From the NCBI RefSeq assembly GCF_004310325.1, contig NZ_SIRT01000002.1, forward strand, positions 124,001 to 188,000: a stretch of DNA of 64,000 nucleotides. The letters run 5' to 3'. Shown piece after piece: positions 62,161 through 64,000 of the stretch. The stretch comes from Hyunsoonleella flava (GTDB lineage Bacteria > Bacteroidota > Bacteroidia > Flavobacteriales > Flavobacteriaceae). Numbering within the stretch: the stretch's first letter is position 1; the number at the start of each line of letters is the position of its first letter. A program made the translations under genes and the position numbers. The notes below the pieces were generated by a model that had not been told where the DNA came from, did not search any database, and was given only the letters and a program-made list of their open reading frames with translations.

Positions 62161-64000
62161 TTAATTATTGGACAATCTAAATGTCTTTCCAGTAATATTT
62201 AGCCTCTTAGAAAGTACAGCCCCATTTTTTACTCTTGCTTTAGAAGGTTGAGCCCCACCAATAGATAATTGATATACTCCTGGTTCAATAATTTTTTCCC
62301 CATTATTATTTACAATAGATAGTTGCTCCTTTTTAACTTGGAATTTAATGGTTTTCTTTTCGTTAGGCTCAAATACAACTCTATCAAAAGCTACAAGCGT
62401 TTTATGCGGGTTAAATTCATCAGCATTAGGATTTTCAAAATACAATTGTATAACTTCCTCGCCTTTTAAAGATCCAACATTTTCAACTTCAACTTCAACA
62501 GTAAAATCATTGCCAGCTTCAAGATTTTTAGGAGCTTTAAAATTATCATATTTAAATTTGGTATAGCTCAGCCCATAACCGAACTCATATAACGGATCAC
62601 CTTTAAAATAACGATACGTTTTACCTTTCATATCATAATCACTAAATGCTGGTATGTCATTGATACTTTTATAAAACGTTACGGGCAATCTTCCAGCAGG
62701 GTTGTAATCTCCAAAAATAACATCAGCTATCGCAGTACCACCGGCTTGTCCAGGATACCATGCTTCTATTATTGCTGGAACATTTTCATTTTCCCAGTTT
62801 ATTGAGAGTGCACTGCCATTTAGTAAGACTAGTATTGTTGGTTTTCCGAGTGATTGAATCTTTTTGATTAGGTCTGTTTGCGTCTTAGGAAGTTTTGTGT
62901 TGACACGATCGCCTCCTGAAAACCCATCAACTTTTACTTTCATTTCTTCGCCCTCCAGCAACGGACTAATACCCATACATAAAACAATAGCATCTGCATC
63001 TTTCGCTATATTTAGTGCCTCTTGTTCTAAATTGTCTTTAGGCGACTCCCAAAGCAAACGCATTATGGAATGTTCTGTATTGTCTTGAATACATTCAAAA
63101 CGAATGTTATACTGTTTTCCAGCTTGAAGTTTTACGTATTCATATATCTTTTTTGGATGATGTACATCTTTTCTTTGCATTAAAAGTTTATCATCTAAAA
63201 ATAGTTGCATTGATGAGAATGCTTCACCTCCTAATGCATAATTACCTGTTTTATCGACGGAAAGTATGCCAGACCATCTCACAGAATAGGCATCATAAGC
63301 TATGTCTGGAAATGGAGACGTATTTCTCCAAGTAAAATCTACAGTTTTATCAACTCTAGTATGCTTTGGCGTCCCTGAAAAAGTAATATTATCATAATAT
63401 TCGGCTTTTAGGCCTGTTGTACTTTTGGTTTGATCTGTAAATAGTACTGTGTTTGGAATAGCTTCAAAAACAGGTAATCCTTCGGCTAATTTGCACCCAG
63501 TAGCATAAACTACCTCTGCATTTGGTAATTTATTTTGTAAGCCCTTTAGAGGTGTTATTGGTTCCTCTGGATACCCATTGTAATTACCTAGTAATACCTC
63601 TAAGTCGTCTGCATTAGATCCAATTACGGCAACTTTTTTAACCTTATTTTTGTCAAGCGGAAGTACGTTGTTATCGTTTTTTAATAACACCATAGATTTA
63701 CGAGCAGTTTCAAGAGCTGCAAGCCTATGTTTTTCAGAATCTACAACATCGTAAGGGATAGTTTCATATTTAACAGCGCCTTTAGGTGCAAACAAGCCAA
63801 GTTTTAGACGTGCTACCATTAACCTTTCTAGAGAAACATCAAGTTCAGATTCTGTAATTAACCCATCTTTTACGGCTTGCACTAAAGCAGGGTATGAATT
63901 TCCGCAGTTTAAATCTGTCCCAGCTTTTACTGCCATAGCAGAAGCTTCTTTTGCATTGGCACTTATTTCGTGTGCTCCTTTATCATAAAAATCTCTAATG
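62161..64000 (-). CDS. GH3 glycoside hydrolase, C-terminal part
   Basis: This minus-strand frame runs off the right edge, so the N-terminal catalytic barrel with the nucleophile Asp is not visible. Present parts are the end of the barrel (RDFYDKGAHEI, then AGTDLNCGNSYPALVQAV), the GH3 alpha/beta sandwich (MVLLKNDNNVLPL to VIGSNADD), a PA14 insertion (TGLKAEYYDNITFSG), the acidic GE motif in LLEGEEMKV, and a C-terminal fibronectin-type domain. Such enzymes are beta-glucosidases or beta-xylosidases in the periplasm. A xylosidase role would suit the xylose genes 40 kb away, but that is only a guess. Confidence 0.92.
   Translation of the reverse strand, partial: IRDFYDKGAHEISANAKEASAMAVKAGTDLNCGNSYPALVQAVKDGLITESELDVSLERLMVARLKLGLFAPKGAVKYETIPYDVVDSEKHRLAALETARKSMVLLKNDNNVLPLDKNKVKKVAVIGSNADDLEVLLGNYNGYPEEPITPLKGLQNKLPNAEVVYATGCKLAEGLPVFEAIPNTVLFTDQTKSTTGLKAEYYDNITFSGTPKHTRVDKTVDFTWRNTSPFPDIAYDAYSVRWSGILSVDKTGNYALGGEAFSSMQLFLDDKLLMQRKDVHHPKKIYEYVKLQAGKQYNIRFECIQDNTEHSIMRLLWESPKDNLEQEALNIAKDADAIVLCMGISPLLEGEEMKVKVDGFSGGDRVNTKLPKTQTDLIKKIQSLGKPTILVLLNGSALSINWENENVPAIIEAWYPGQAGGTAIADVIFGDYNPAGRLPVTFYKSINDIPAFSDYDMKGKTYRYFKGDPLYEFGYGLSYTKFKYDNFKAPKNLEAGNDFTVEVEVENVGSLKGEEVIQLYFENPNADEFNPHKTLVAFDRVVFEPNEKKTIKFQVKKEQLSIVNNNGEKIIEPGVYQLSIGGAQPSKARVKNGAVLSKRLNITGKTFRLSNN

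Overview
The window looks like chromosomal DNA of a marine-type member of the Flavobacteriaceae (Bacteroidota). The evidence is the low G+C, many exported proteins with Bacteroidota-style lipoboxes and beta-barrels, -7 promoter boxes of the TAnnTTTG type, a division/cell-wall (dcw) cluster in the flavobacterial order, and protein families best known from this group (DUF2652, DUF547, alpha/beta hydrolase-OsmC fusion, arsenosugar genes). No phage, CRISPR array, plasmid origin or intact insertion sequence was seen. Both window edges cut genes: SelO on the left and a GH3 glycosidase on the right.

Layout. 1-3.8 kb: a redox-repair operon (selO end, a small protein, two msrA genes, an alpha/beta hydrolase-OsmC fusion, an aldo/keto reductase). 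3.9-9.6 kb: a 1225-residue lipoprotein joining a phosphoesterase, a kinase-like middle and an outer-membrane barrel; a cyclase-like DUF2652 protein; thioredoxin; and a beta-propeller-like lipoprotein gene with a decayed copy of its 3' end on the other side of thioredoxin. 9.7-17.7 kb: TesB thioesterase, an HI0933-type flavoprotein, DUF4174, DUF1697, then mevalonate-pathway genes with a UbiA prenyltransferase and a nitrilase, and an RsuA/RluB-like pseudouridine synthase paralogue that lacks the catalytic Asp. 17.7-22.8 kb, minus strand: a VOC protein and a xylose module (MFS transporter, XylA, XylB). 22.9-29.1 kb: an arsenosugar-biosynthesis operon. 29.1-34.8 kb, minus strand: a phosphatase, an Omp85-like protein, a lipoprotein, a GH113 enzyme, an outer-membrane protein and DUF547. 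35.2-42.3 kb: an FAD oxidoreductase, a membrane polyferredoxin, a MORN-repeat protein and three glycosyltransferases. 42.3-45.3 kb, minus strand: small hypothetical proteins, EngB and a hydrolase. 45.5-62 kb: the dcw cluster from mraZ to ftsZ, interrupted by a four-helix-bundle (IVP-type) gene, then yqeY and a tRNA-Arg. 62.2-64 kb: GH3.

How the genes work together. The dcw genes take UDP-MurNAc through lipid II synthesis to septal assembly. The xylose genes import xylose and convert it to xylulose-5-phosphate. The arsenosugar operon would methylate arsenite, add an adenosyl-derived ribose by radical SAM chemistry, remove adenine and glycosylate the product. The most notable loose ends are a dispersed 80-95 bp REP-like element (four copies), the kinase-like segment in the 1225-residue protein, the catalytically altered pseudouridine synthase, and the repeat-flanked IVP gene between ftsW and murG.
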